Positions 1 through 8,766 of a stretch of 64,000 nucleotides of DNA are shown here, one piece after another. The first letter of the stretch is position 1. Each line of letters starts with the position of its first letter. The notes beneath the pieces were generated by a model. That model was given only the letters and a program-made list of their open reading frames with translations, did no database searches and was not told the DNA's origin. Position numbers and translations under genes: made by a program. Source of the DNA: Chitinophaga niastensis (lineage in GTDB: Bacteria > Bacteroidota > Bacteroidia > Chitinophagales > Chitinophagaceae); contig NZ_PYAW01000007.1 of the NCBI RefSeq assembly GCF_003014755.1, forward strand, positions 248,001-312,000. Reading direction: 5' to 3'.

Positions 1-453
1 GTCAGTGAGTGTTTGTTTTTGTTCGGATTGAAGGATGAGGCGACGGTAATTTACATTTGCGGCATCGTTATGATACTGGCCGGTGGTGTGTATATCGCGC
101 AGGGATTTTTCCAGTTCTGTGGGATGTATATCTTTCAGGAGATATGCGCAGCAACCGGCTTTCAGCATTTCAATGATAGTAGCGTCATTGTCTTTCATAG
201 ACAGGGCAGCCATCTTCACACCGGGATATAATTTAAACACAGCAGCCGCGGTTTTGGCGCCATCCATTACGGGCATATTTACATCCAGTAACAGCACATC
301 CGGTAGTGATGGCAGATTAGCTAATTTATCCAGCATTTCTTTTCCGTTCATTGCTTCCACTACTATATTAAAGCCGCTAAAACTGCTGATCAGTAAACTA
401 AGGGATTTAAGGAATAACTGGTGATCGTCTGCAATGCCAATGTTGATGTTCAT
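1..453 (-). CDS. NarL/FixJ-type response regulator, receiver domain (3' part outside window)
   Basis: The frame opens at the ATG at 451-453 and stays open for 151 codons to the left edge, so the C-terminal part, expected to be a LuxR-type helix-turn-helix, is not visible. The visible part is a complete receiver domain: acidic pair D9/D10, phospho-acceptor D57 in LLLDVNMPVMDG, S85 as the switch hydroxyl residue and K107 in YLLKD. It starts 9 bases after the stop of the histidine kinase gene and is almost certainly its cognate partner, phosphorylated by it to control transcription. The DNA-binding output is inferred from the family and the kinase type, not seen. Confidence 0.88.
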   Translation of the reverse strand, partial: MNINIGIADDHQLFLKSLSLLISSFSGFNIVVEAMNGKEMLDKLANLPSLPDVLLLDVNMPVMDGAKTAAAVFKLYPGVKMAALSMKDNDATIIEMLKAGCCAYLLKDIHPTELEKSLRDIHTTGQYHNDAANVNYRRLILQSEQKQTLTD

Positions 454-462
454 ACACAATAA

Positions 463-1242
463 TTATTCAACGGGTAATGTGATCAATACTGCTGTACCGC
501 CGGCGGTGGTTACTTCCCAGCGGATCTCTCCTCCCAGCAGGTTAGTGCGGTGTTGCATGTTACGAATACCCATCCCCATGGATGACATATTCTGTTTATC
601 AAAGCCTGCTCCATCATCTGCAATGATCAGAATCAGTTTTTTCTCTGCCAGTCTTATACTGATGTCTATCACCTGGGGCTGTGCATGTCTGATACAATTT
701 TGCATGGCCTCCTGGATAATGCGGAACAGTATGATCTGAGGTTCTGCCTGTAACGGCAACTCCAGCAGCTCATAGGTGAACTTCACCTGTATAGCCCTGC
801 TGGCATTGATTCTGTCTATTTCTACTTTCAGGTTATCTATCAAACTGAACTGATCCAGCCATTGACGACTGAAAGATTTAGATAGCGCCCGCAGATGATG
901 AATAGCTGTACTGAGGGTTTCTTCAGCAGTACGCAGGGTATTGGGTACTACTGACATGTTTCGTTGGGTTACATTGATTAACAATTTAGTACTGCTCAGT
1001 AACTGTCCTATATCGTCATGCAGTTCTTGTCCGAGGTGGGCAAAGGCCTCTTCCTGCATTTCTATTTGAGACCACATCAATTGTTTGTCGTAATCTTCTT
1101 TCATTAATTTAAGCTGGTGTAAATAAGCATCCTGCTTCTTTTTATAATTAATCACCGCCGCTACTACTACAAGTCCCAGTATGGTAACCAGCAAAGAAAT
1201 AAAAATTACACCTACAAAGAGATCTTGTTTGACCGGAAGCAT
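463..1242 (-). CDS. NarL-type sensor histidine kinase (HisKA_3/HATPase)
   Basis: 259 residues. One transmembrane helix (about residues 8-32) is followed by a coiled-coil-like linker and a HisKA_3 dimerisation domain with the phospho-accepting H75 in QELHDDIGQ. The ATPase domain carries the N-box (IIQEAMQNCIRHA, N182) and the G box DDGAGF at 209-214, then GMGIRNMQHR. There is no extracellular sensor domain worth the name, so the signal probably comes through the membrane helix or from a partner; the multi-pass protein encoded immediately upstream, whose gene overlaps this start by 31 bases, is an obvious candidate. The response regulator gene follows after 9 bases. Confidence 0.9.
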   Translation of the reverse strand: MLPVKQDLFVGVIFISLLVTILGLVVVAAVINYKKKQDAYLHQLKLMKEDYDKQLMWSQIEMQEEAFAHLGQELHDDIGQLLSSTKLLINVTQRNMSVVPNTLRTAEETLSTAIHHLRALSKSFSRQWLDQFSLIDNLKVEIDRINASRAIQVKFTYELLELPLQAEPQIILFRIIQEAMQNCIRHAQPQVIDISIRLAEKKLILIIADDGAGFDKQNMSSMGMGIRNMQHRTNLLGGEIRWEVTTAGGTAVLITLPVE

Positions 1243-1850
1243 AGTATGCCTTTTATCAGCATAATATACAACAGGTAATTGGATAAAGAGTTTAAAACTG
1301 CAAAAAAGTAAGGCGCTTTATGAGCGTCGCTTTCCAGCAGCAGGTTATAAAATCCATTTACACTCATAGAAGCAGAGAAATAAATAAAGAAAGCAAGGGT
1401 TAACCAAAAAAAAGGGTGCCGGAATATAGACGCTTCGCTATCCGGGGTTATTGAAAAAAAGGATAAAAGGCACCAGCAGATGACCAGGAAGCTTTCTATT
1501 GTGATGTTTATACCGGGGAAAACCCGCCATCCTCCTAATACAAAGCTGTAGAACAGGGAAACCAATCCAAAAATAATAATGGAAATGCCCATTAATAATC
1601 TCCAGCGGGGAGCCCTGATGCCTGATCGTAAAATGATTGTTATCAGACTATATTCCAGCACCACGAAAAAATGATACACTATAAAAAAAGCAAAACCCTG
1701 CGTTCCGATTATTTCCACAATCACTTCCGTGATGATAGAAACTCCTAATAGTATAGCCAGTAACCTGATCTCTTTCACATCCAGGTGAAATAAACTAATT
1801 ACAAAACAGGCTACCAGCAATACGTAATAAGCATAGATCCATCCATTCAT
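1212..1850 (-). CDS. multi-pass membrane protein, unknown function
   Basis: 212 residues, with about six or seven hydrophobic helices spread over the whole length and short polar loops. I recognise no catalytic or transport motif. The gene ends inside the start of the histidine kinase gene (31-base overlap), which suggests translational coupling. It follows the unknown 181-residue gene after 28 bases. The arrangement suggests a membrane sensor or regulator for the kinase, which has only one helix of its own. That role is inferred from position alone. Confidence 0.7.
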   Translation of the reverse strand: MNGWIYAYYVLLVACFVISLFHLDVKEIRLLAILLGVSIITEVIVEIIGTQGFAFFIVYHFFVVLEYSLITIILRSGIRAPRWRLLMGISIIIFGLVSLFYSFVLGGWRVFPGINITIESFLVICWCLLSFFSITPDSEASIFRHPFFWLTLAFFIYFSASMSVNGFYNLLLESDAHKAPYFFAVLNSLSNYLLYIMLIKGILCFRSNKISL

Positions 1851-1878
1851 CAGTACGCAGATTATAAAGCTTTATTTC

Positions 1879-2424
1879 TTAAGATAATTGACTCAGGTCC
1901 GCTGTGGCTAATGGCGATCCCTGGGCTCTCAGTAAATCAAAAAGTTGTCTTAAAGGAGGTAATGGTCCGCCACCACCACCGTTACCTCTTTCTTCAATAG
2001 AGGGATCACTTGAACTATGCACCATATCATTGGTGGTAGCTTTTGTGAGCAATTGATCATATCCGATCTGTGCCCCAAAAATATCAATTCCTTCTGCCAA
2101 TAAACTTAATTTTTGATTGGCTTCGGGTATGGCAAAATAAAAACGTATAAATTCGCAACCTGGCTGGCTAAGAATACGTAGCAAAGATGCTTTACTGAAA
2201 TCTATACTAAAGATACCCTGAAAAATCTCCAACGCTGCCGGGTTGTTCAACAACATGGTGTAAAAATTATTGAGCATACCTAAATAGGCAGCAAAAGTTA
2301 TGGGCATACCAAAGGTATCAGTGCCTCCGGTAAAAGGCATGTGATAGTCCAGCTGCTCAGGCGTAGGATTCAGGTGGCCCTGGTTGTTACAATCATAACC
2401 GGATAAGGACATTAGATCACTCAT
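1879..2424 (-). CDS. hypothetical protein with glycine-rich linker
   Basis: 181 residues, no signal peptide and no family I recognise. The body (about residues 20-130) looks like a mixed helical globular domain, for example FAAYLGMLNNFYTMLLNN. A low-complexity linker with five consecutive glycines (about 149-155) then leads to a short amphipathic tail (PPLRQLFDLLRAQG). It is the first gene of the unit that continues with the membrane protein, histidine kinase and response regulator, so it may belong to the signalling system. The start ATG is clear; an alternative ATG lies four codons downstream. Confidence 0.6.
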   Translation of the reverse strand: MSDLMSLSGYDCNNQGHLNPTPEQLDYHMPFTGGTDTFGMPITFAAYLGMLNNFYTMLLNNPAALEIFQGIFSIDFSKASLLRILSQPGCEFIRFYFAIPEANQKLSLLAEGIDIFGAQIGYDQLLTKATTNDMVHSSSDPSIEERGNGGGGGPLPPLRQLFDLLRAQGSPLATADLSQLS

Positions 2425-2473
2425 GTTTCATAGTTTAGTGGAAACAAATATTTATATTTTTCTTCATGCCTGA

Positions 2474-2493
2474 TACCGGGGTTTTCCCCGGTA
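2474..2493. other. perfect short hairpin in divergent intergenic region
   Basis: Eight-base arms (TACCGGGG and CCCCGGTA) flank a TTTT loop. It sits between the divergent genes starting at 2424 (minus) and 2552 (plus), so it is not at a gene end. It could be a leader hairpin of the plus-strand gene or a remnant terminator. There is no T-run directly after either arm. Confidence 0.4.
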
Positions 2494-2551
2494 AAGCCCG
2501 ATATTTTAGTAATTTTAGGAAAGAGAATCTTATCGTATTAAATTTCATTTT

Positions 2552-3052
2552 ATGGAAAACTATGACTGGAGCCGGTTTGTATTGAAAATACCGGTTAAAT
2601 CCACTATTCAGCAGGCTTTTGATGCCTGGAACTCCCCCGCAGCACTGGAAAGCTGGTTCCTGCGCCGGGCAGATTTTACAAATGAAGCAGGAGAACAACG
2701 GGCTGCACACAGTCCTCTTGAAAAAGGCGACGAATTCAGCTGGTACTGGCATGGCTTTACAGACGAAAGCGCAGAACATGGGGAAATACTGGCCACTAAC
2801 GGTCACGACTATCTGCAATTTTTATTCGGGAAGGCTGGTATTGTAACTGTACGTATCAGTGCGGCAGAAGGAAGCACCATAGTGGAATTGCAACAGGAAA
2901 GTATTCCGCTCGATGAAACTTCCAGGGTCAATTATTACATTGGCTGCTCCAATGGCTGGACCTTTTACCTGGCCAACCTGAAATCCTTGCTGGAAGGTGG
3001 TTTAGACTTACGTAATAAAAATGTGGCATTACAACAGGTGGTCAACTCCTGA
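2552..3052 (+). CDS. SRPBCC/AHSA1 (START-like) domain protein
   Basis: 166 residues, cytoplasmic. The N-terminal pattern (IPVKSTIQQAFDAWNSPAALESWFL) is the usual opening of AHSA1-type helix-grip proteins, with a polarised strand, the AFDAW helix and the W of ESWF. The later segment EFSWYWHGFTDESAEHGEI and the C-terminal helix NGWTFYLANLKSLLEGG complete the fold. The family binds hydrophobic ligands or acts as a co-chaperone; the ligand cannot be read from the sequence. It is a single gene, ending exactly where the convergent radical SAM gene ends (3052/3053). Confidence 0.82.
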   Translation: MENYDWSRFVLKIPVKSTIQQAFDAWNSPAALESWFLRRADFTNEAGEQRAAHSPLEKGDEFSWYWHGFTDESAEHGEILATNGHDYLQFLFGKAGIVTVRISAAEGSTIVELQQESIPLDETSRVNYYIGCSNGWTFYLANLKSLLEGGLDLRNKNVALQQVVNS

Positions 3053-5254
3053 TTATAATTTTAACAACCCCAGCTTGTGCAGCGCGTTCACGGGCTTATT
3101 ATCCCAGAACAACTCAAAGTCTTCCAGGCCGGCGGCTTCATAGCTTTCTTTGACCTCCTGTAAAGTATATGTTTTAGGATTGCTTACTGCCAGGTGTTGC
3201 AGCATCTCTGCCAGCCATACGCCCTGCGGTGGTTGTACGCTGATATTTACTTTTTCTTTTTTACTCTGAAAAGTTAGGGAAGACATTTCCCAGGTAGCTC
3301 CTTTCTTGGATTTGGTGATCACTTCCATCGCGGGTTGTTTACCGAGGAACACTACTTTGGAAGTTGGTTTGATGGTACCCACCTCTTCTTCCGTGAGTGC
3401 CGTAGTGATATAATCCGGATGTACACTGGTTTTGGGCACTTTAAACTCAAACCATTTGGATAACGGATAATCAAAGCAGGCGCCATGCATATAGTTGAGC
3501 AGGGATTTTTTTAATCCGTAGCTGAATGTTTCATGATCTGCACCGGTAGGGTCAATATGCATAATATCATTATTAGCAAAAGCACCCACTTCGTCTGTTT
3601 CCTTTTGTACATTGAATTTAGCGGGTTCCAGTCCTACCGGGCTATGCGCCGTCATGGTAAACTGGTGCCAGAATGCGGATTGCAGGATACCTGCCTGGAA
3701 CATCTGCCGTACCATCTCCAGTGCGTCTATTGTTTCCTGTGCTGTTTGTGTAGGAAAGCCGTACATAAGGTAAGCATGCACCATAATACCGGCTTCCGTA
3801 AAATGACGGTTTACGCGGGCCACCTGGGCCACTGTAATGCCCTTCTGAATCAATCCCAGCAAACGATCAGACGCTACCTCCAATCCTCCTGAAACAGCGA
3901 TACAACCCGATGCTTTGAGCAACAAACAGAGGTCGCGTGTGAAGCTTTTCTCAAAGCGGATATTCGTCCACCAGCTAACGGTGAGTTTGCGGCGGATGAT
4001 TTCCAGCGCCAAAGCCCTCATCAGCGCGGGTGGCGCGGCTTCATCCACAAAATGAAAACCGTTTTGTCCTGTTTGCGCAATGATGGTTTCCATACGATCG
4101 CACAGCAGCGATGCGGTGATTGGCTCGTAAATTTTTATGTAGTCGAGAGATATATCGCAGAAAGTACATTTACCCCAATAACAGCCATGTGCCATGGTGA
4201 GCTTGTTCCAGCGCCCATCGCTCCATAAACTGTGCATAGGATTCACGACTTCAATAGCAGAGATGTACCCGTCCAGCAACAGATCGCTGTAGTCCGGTGT
4301 GCCCAGCTGCGCCTGTTTATAATCGTGTGTAGCTTTGTTATTGACATATGTTACTTTTCCATCTGCCAGCAAAAAAGTGCGTTTCAGTTCTTCCGCTGTT
4401 TTCTTCCCTTCCAAAAACTGTACAAGGTTCTCTACCGGCGCTTCTCCATCATCCAGCGTAATAAAATCCACAAATTCAAATACGCGGGCATCTGCGAGTG
4501 CACGCAGTTCTGTATTAGGAAAACCACCGCCCATGGCTACTTTAACCGCAGGATAATTTTTTTTGACCCACTGTCCGCAGCGGAAAGCGGCGTACAGGTT
4601 GCCTGGAAATGGAACAGAAATAGCCAGCATGGCTGGTTGTACCGTAGCCATACGTGCAGATAATATATCAATTAAGATGTTGTCTATATAAGTATACGCT
4701 GCGTGCAGTGCTGCATACAACTCGTCAAAGCTGTTGGCAGAGCGGCTCAGGCGTTCAGCATAGCGACTGAATCCAAAATGCGGGTCCACACATTCCATGA
4801 TCAGGTCGGAGAGATCTTCCAGGTACATGGTGGCCAGGTGTTTGGCCTTATCCTGGGTACCCATGGAACCAAAGGCCCAGTTGAGATCGTCCAGTTGTGC
4901 AAAGCGCGATGCTTCCGGTAAATAATCCCGTTTGCAGATCAGGTGCGCTAAAGTGGGGTTTTTACCCTGTAAAAATAAAATGACGGCATCAATGGTATGC
5001 ACATAATCATCCTGCAACACCAACATGCGGGCTACGTTTTCTGATACCGCTGCCGGCGGCGCTGCGGCGATGTGTGTAAACAATTGCTCCAAACCCTGTT
5101 TTGAAAATAAGCGCAACGTTACTTCAATACCCAGGTCTGCCTGAAAGGAAGAAATATTTTTAGTATTCAGAAATCCTTTCAGATAAGCAGTGGCCGGATA
5201 TGGCGTGTTTAGCTGTGTAAATGGTGGTGTTATTAAAAAAACAGAATTACTCAA
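3053..5254 (-). CDS. B12-binding-type radical SAM protein
   Basis: 733 residues. The region around residues 205-280 (AISVPFPGNLYAAFRCGQWV, VAMGGGFPN, FITLDDGEAPVENL) has the layout of the cobalamin-binding-like domain of this superfamily, though the DxHxxG cobalamin motif is not visible. The radical SAM core starts with HGCYWGKCTFCDIS: the cluster cysteines are C358, C363 and C366, a CX4CX2C spacing instead of CX3CX2C. The start is TTG at 5252-5254, forced by an in-frame stop just upstream and by the protein opening directly on a typical first strand (VFLITPPFTQL). A TAAATTTG box (complement of 5273-5280) fits a Bacteroidota -7 element. The substrate is unknown. Confidence 0.85.
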   Translation of the reverse strand: MSNSVFLITPPFTQLNTPYPATAYLKGFLNTKNISSFQADLGIEVTLRLFSKQGLEQLFTHIAAAPPAAVSENVARMLVLQDDYVHTIDAVILFLQGKNPTLAHLICKRDYLPEASRFAQLDDLNWAFGSMGTQDKAKHLATMYLEDLSDLIMECVDPHFGFSRYAERLSRSANSFDELYAALHAAYTYIDNILIDILSARMATVQPAMLAISVPFPGNLYAAFRCGQWVKKNYPAVKVAMGGGFPNTELRALADARVFEFVDFITLDDGEAPVENLVQFLEGKKTAEELKRTFLLADGKVTYVNNKATHDYKQAQLGTPDYSDLLLDGYISAIEVVNPMHSLWSDGRWNKLTMAHGCYWGKCTFCDISLDYIKIYEPITASLLCDRMETIIAQTGQNGFHFVDEAAPPALMRALALEIIRRKLTVSWWTNIRFEKSFTRDLCLLLKASGCIAVSGGLEVASDRLLGLIQKGITVAQVARVNRHFTEAGIMVHAYLMYGFPTQTAQETIDALEMVRQMFQAGILQSAFWHQFTMTAHSPVGLEPAKFNVQKETDEVGAFANNDIMHIDPTGADHETFSYGLKKSLLNYMHGACFDYPLSKWFEFKVPKTSVHPDYITTALTEEEVGTIKPTSKVVFLGKQPAMEVITKSKKGATWEMSSLTFQSKKEKVNISVQPPQGVWLAEMLQHLAVSNPKTYTLQEVKESYEAAGLEDFELFWDNKPVNALHKLGLLKL

Positions 5255-5286
5255 GTCAAATTATTTAAAGCGCAAATTTAGTTCAA

Positions 5287-5501
5287 ATTGTCCGAACTGT
5301 GGTTATTGTCTTTCCCAGGATTAGGCTGATTATACTGATTATTCTGATTTTATTTTACTGATTATAAAAAGATTAGCGAAGATTAAAGCGATTGTATCCG
5401 CTTTAATCTTCGCTAATCTTTTTGAATCTTCCAAAATCAAAAAAATATAATCAGTATAATCAGCCTAATCCTGGGAAAGACAAAATCACAGTTCAGACAA
5501 T
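5287..5501. repeat. nested inverted-repeat element
   Basis: The outer arms are 5287-5341 and 5448-5501; their inner 36 bases (5306-5341 and 5448-5483) are perfectly complementary and the rest differ at only a few positions. Inside lies a second, perfect 25-base inverted repeat, 5366-5390 against 5399-5423, with an 8-base loop. The whole 215-base block can fold into one long cruciform or RNA hairpin. It fills the space between the TonB receptor gene and the radical SAM promoter. No transposase is present, so it could be a MITE-like or REP-type repeat. Confidence 0.85.
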
Positions 5502-5528
5502 CTCCGCTCATCAGGATAACCATAATAA

Positions 5529-7433
5529 TCAAAGTTTAACACTCGCTCCCAATGTCACCCACCTACCCGGCATGGGTACTGCACTTGCTTCTATATAAGT
5601 AACATCGAGCAGGTTATTGGCATCTGCATAGATCTGGTAACGGGATCGCCTATACGCAATACGTGCGTCTATTACGGTGTAGTCTTTGTAATTAATACGC
5701 ATACAATAACGTGCGGCAGCTGATATGCTGAAATGCTGCAACAGCTGCGTACGCACGTTGGCAGTAAACTGATGACGTAAACTCTCAATCACATACCTAG
5801 ACATTTTTGTAGTGATGCCATCTCCTTTAAATTCAGGAGAGAGATAGTTGTAACCTGCATTTACACCTACACTGTTAAATATTCCATTCGGCTGCAAAGC
5901 AGTGCTGTAACCAGCATTGAAGGTAAGTCCCTTCATATCTGCACGATGGAAATTTTGTGGTTGCCACGGAATACTATTCGGATCTTTTACACCGGCAGTA
6001 TCTTTTACATAATCTATGAAATCAGTAATCTGTCTGTAAAAGGCTGATCCTGCAAAAGAGAATTTCCCGCTGAATTTGCGGATACCGGCTTCTGCATAAA
6101 CTGCTTTTTCAGGGCCCAGCTTATCATTACCAACGATAGCGCGGCTTTTATAATACAGATCTGTATAGGTAGGTAGTCGCTGTGCCGTACCTACATTGGC
6201 AAAGAGTTTCAGGTCAGGTGTAATATTAAAACCAACATCTGCGCCGGGAAAAAACTGCCAGCCATAAAAAGAATTATAGTTGAGATACCCACCGAGCGTG
6301 AAATTAAAACGACGATCAGCTATTGATTTGTACTCCCCAAACAGACCCAGGTTGGTTCTGTCGTGGTTACCAAGGTTGCTGCTTTTAATATGCTCGTACC
6401 GTGCTTCCACGCCGGCACCGAAGGAGCCGATACTGGTAGCAAAACTATTATTCAGTTCAGCATCGAGCACCTGGGTATTATGAAGATTACGGAACTGATC
6501 CGGCTTAATGTATATATAATCATCTTTCGTATAACGATAGCTGATCCTTGGTGTCATTACCCATGCCGGGGTAATCTTAGAGGTGTTACTCACCGCCGCC
6601 AGGAATGTTTTCACAGTTTCTTCCGATTCCTTATCACCCGGAGGTGCATAAAACCCGTTGGCACCATATTTATTATTTACGAAACCTGCCAGCACATTGT
6701 ACTGATGCAGACTATCCCTGTTAAATGCCGCCTGGTAAAAAGCCCTGTAGTTGTCGTATGCTGTGTTGTAACGGTAGCCATTGCCCTCATTACGGCCCAG
6801 CGACAGCAACTGGCTGCTACCATCCTTTACCAGGGAGCCGGTAGCACCTATGCCATAGGCGCCGTATAAATTACCTTTCTCATTCTTTTTAAAGCTGCTG
6901 CCGCCGCTGCCGTTCACCATTACACCACTTTCGGTGGCTTTGCGGGTAATGATATTGATAGCCCCGTTCAGTGCGTTAATACCGTATATGCGGGCTGCTG
7001 CACCGCGCAGCACCTCAATATGATCCACATCAGAAAGGGAAATGGGCAGGTTCATGATATTGTGACCTGTTTGCGGATCGGTGATCTTGATACCGTTGAG
7101 CAGTACAAGCGTCTGGTCAAACGTACCACCATCAATGCCTATATCCGCCTGAATCCCGCCAGGGCCGCGTTGCCGTACATCCAGTCCGGGTACATATGCC
7201 AACACTTCCGTTACAGACGACACCGCCATGGCATCTATCTGTTTACGGCTGATAATAGTGACATTACGGTTACCCGCCTTTAACGGCGCTGCCAGCCTGT
7301 TTTCCTGCACAATCACTTCATCGAGGTGATGTGAGATGAGGGTGGTATCAGTACGCTGTTGCGCCGCTGCACGGCTACACAGGCCAAGGAAAAGGAATAC
7401 AAGAATTTTATTATTCGAAACAGCTATGCGCAT
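5529..7433 (-). CDS. TonB-dependent outer membrane receptor (BtuB/CirA-like)
   Basis: 634 residues from the ATG at 7431-7433. I prefer this start to the TTG ten codons upstream because it gives a clean signal peptide (MRIAVSNNK, hydrophobic ILVFLFLGLC, cleavage after SRAAA). A plug domain follows (about 45-165, with VTEVLAYVPGLDVRQ, the IGIDGGTFDQ segment and VDHIEVLRGAAARIYG), then a 22-strand-type barrel ending in a short beta signal (WVTLGASVKL). It has no STN or carboxypeptidase-like N-terminal extension, unlike SusC. The size and plug resemble cobalamin, siderophore or colicin I receptors; the ligand is not determinable. The gene starts 39 bases after the MFS gene and is probably co-transcribed. 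Confidence 0.88.
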   Translation of the reverse strand: MRIAVSNNKILVFLFLGLCSRAAAQQRTDTTLISHHLDEVIVQENRLAAPLKAGNRNVTIISRKQIDAMAVSSVTEVLAYVPGLDVRQRGPGGIQADIGIDGGTFDQTLVLLNGIKITDPQTGHNIMNLPISLSDVDHIEVLRGAAARIYGINALNGAINIITRKATESGVMVNGSGGSSFKKNEKGNLYGAYGIGATGSLVKDGSSQLLSLGRNEGNGYRYNTAYDNYRAFYQAAFNRDSLHQYNVLAGFVNNKYGANGFYAPPGDKESEETVKTFLAAVSNTSKITPAWVMTPRISYRYTKDDYIYIKPDQFRNLHNTQVLDAELNNSFATSIGSFGAGVEARYEHIKSSNLGNHDRTNLGLFGEYKSIADRRFNFTLGGYLNYNSFYGWQFFPGADVGFNITPDLKLFANVGTAQRLPTYTDLYYKSRAIVGNDKLGPEKAVYAEAGIRKFSGKFSFAGSAFYRQITDFIDYVKDTAGVKDPNSIPWQPQNFHRADMKGLTFNAGYSTALQPNGIFNSVGVNAGYNYLSPEFKGDGITTKMSRYVIESLRHQFTANVRTQLLQHFSISAAARYCMRINYKDYTVIDARIAYRRSRYQIYADANNLLDVTYIEASAVPMPGRWVTLGASVKL

Positions 7434-7472
7434 CTTTACAATAATTGCTAAAAAAGAGCGCAAAAGTACGCA

Positions 7473-8639
7473 TTAAATTATTGGTTCAATAATTCGTGTC
7501 TTTCTTAATATCATTACCCTCGAAAAAAGGCCTACCAGCAGCGCCAGTAACAACAAGCCTACACTTGTCCATACGATCTGATGTACACCAATACGCGCAA
7601 TGGCCATACCACCAATAGCAGCGCCGATAGTAACCGCCAGGTTGCCGCAGGAAGTAAAGATGCTGTTTACAAAGGCAGGCGCTTCCCTTGCATGGATGGT
7701 AACATTCACATTGCTGATCAGAAAACCACCGGTATGAATAAATCCCCATACACAAATCGTTACCAGCATAGGCACAAACTGAAAGCCTGCTATATACACC
7801 AATACATGCGCAAGACATAACAGCACAATAAAAACAAGTGTAGTAGTAACTATATTTTTACTCAAGAGCTTTCCTGCCAGCCAATTGCCGCCTACTCCGC
7901 TGATGCCGAAAACCAGCAGCATTAAGCTGATTTGTGAACCATTCATTTTAGTGACGGTGCCCAGGTAAGCTGCCAGATAACCATAAGTAGCATACATGGC
8001 GGTGATCATTAAAAAGGCCAGTAACAAACCACTCCACAAAGCAGGCTTACGAAAGATTTGCAGTTGCGTACCGTAACTGATGCGCGCTATAGCCGGCATG
8101 GGTGGCAGCAATACCAATAATCCAATTAATGAAATACCATTCACCATCGCACAAAGCACAAAAGCCGCCTGCCAGTTAAACATAGCTGCCATAAAAGTAG
8201 CTAATGGAATACCTAACACACTGGCAATCGTGAATCCTCCAAATACAATACTTACTGCGCGGGGAGATTCCGCCGAAGGTACTGCTGCCGCTGCTGTCGC
8301 CAATCCTATCGACCAGAATACGGGATGCAAAAATGCCGGTAATATCCTCGCAAATAATAAAACCGGGAAAGTAGTAGCCAGTGCAGAAATGATGTTGGAA
8401 ATAGTAAAAACAGCCAGCACAAAAGTCATTGCTTTTTTTCTGTCCATACCGGAAAACAACAATGTTGTAAAAGGACCAAATACAGCAATGATAATGGCAA
8501 ATGCACTCAACAACCAGCCTGCTTTATCTATGCTTATTTTAAAGGCGGATGCGATCTGCGGTAAAATACCAATAACTCCAAATTCAGTAGTAGCAATACC
8601 AAAGATGCCCAATGCAAGTACATAAAGTGTTCGTTTCAT
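7473..8639 (-). CDS. MFS transporter, DHA1 (AraJ/drug-efflux-like) family
   Basis: 388 residues with 12 predicted membrane helices. The first helix motif (LGIFGIATTEFGVIGILPQIA) and the cytoplasmic loop 2-3 motif (GMDRKKAM) are those of the 12-helix DHA1 proton-driven exporters related to AraJ and arabinose/drug efflux permeases. It likely exports a small organic compound. It is divergent from an HxlR-type regulator gene 127 bases away, the usual layout for a repressor controlling an efflux gene, and precedes a TonB receptor gene on the same strand. Substrate unknown. Confidence 0.85.
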   Translation of the reverse strand: MKRTLYVLALGIFGIATTEFGVIGILPQIASAFKISIDKAGWLLSAFAIIIAVFGPFTTLLFSGMDRKKAMTFVLAVFTISNIISALATTFPVLLFARILPAFLHPVFWSIGLATAAAAVPSAESPRAVSIVFGGFTIASVLGIPLATFMAAMFNWQAAFVLCAMVNGISLIGLLVLLPPMPAIARISYGTQLQIFRKPALWSGLLLAFLMITAMYATYGYLAAYLGTVTKMNGSQISLMLLVFGISGVGGNWLAGKLLSKNIVTTTLVFIVLLCLAHVLVYIAGFQFVPMLVTICVWGFIHTGGFLISNVNVTIHAREAPAFVNSIFTSCGNLAVTIGAAIGGMAIARIGVHQIVWTSVGLLLLALLVGLFSRVMILRKTRIIEPII

Positions 8640-8695
8640 AAATTTTTCTATTGATGGAAATTTTATGCAAATTTGCAGCAGACACCATCAAAATT

Positions 8696-8729
8696 TATGA
8701 TATACACCTTTATGTATGATACACACTTT
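8696..8729. promoter_or_regulatory. direct repeat, candidate HxlR operator
   Basis: Two 15-base copies (TATGATATACACCTT at 8696-8710 and TATGATACACACTTT at 8715-8729) match at 13 positions with a 19-base period. They lie between the divergent MFS and HxlR genes. Known HxlR-family regulators bind closely spaced direct repeats containing a GTATC-like core, which the complementary strand here resembles. Function is inferred. Confidence 0.45.
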
Positions 8730-8766
8730 TAGGAAAGTATATTAATTATCAATCATTTACACAGCC

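Noticed and set aside
7434..7463. TTG start ten codons upstream for the TonB receptor
   Set aside because: The ATG at 7433 gives a standard signal peptide; the extension would disturb its N-region.
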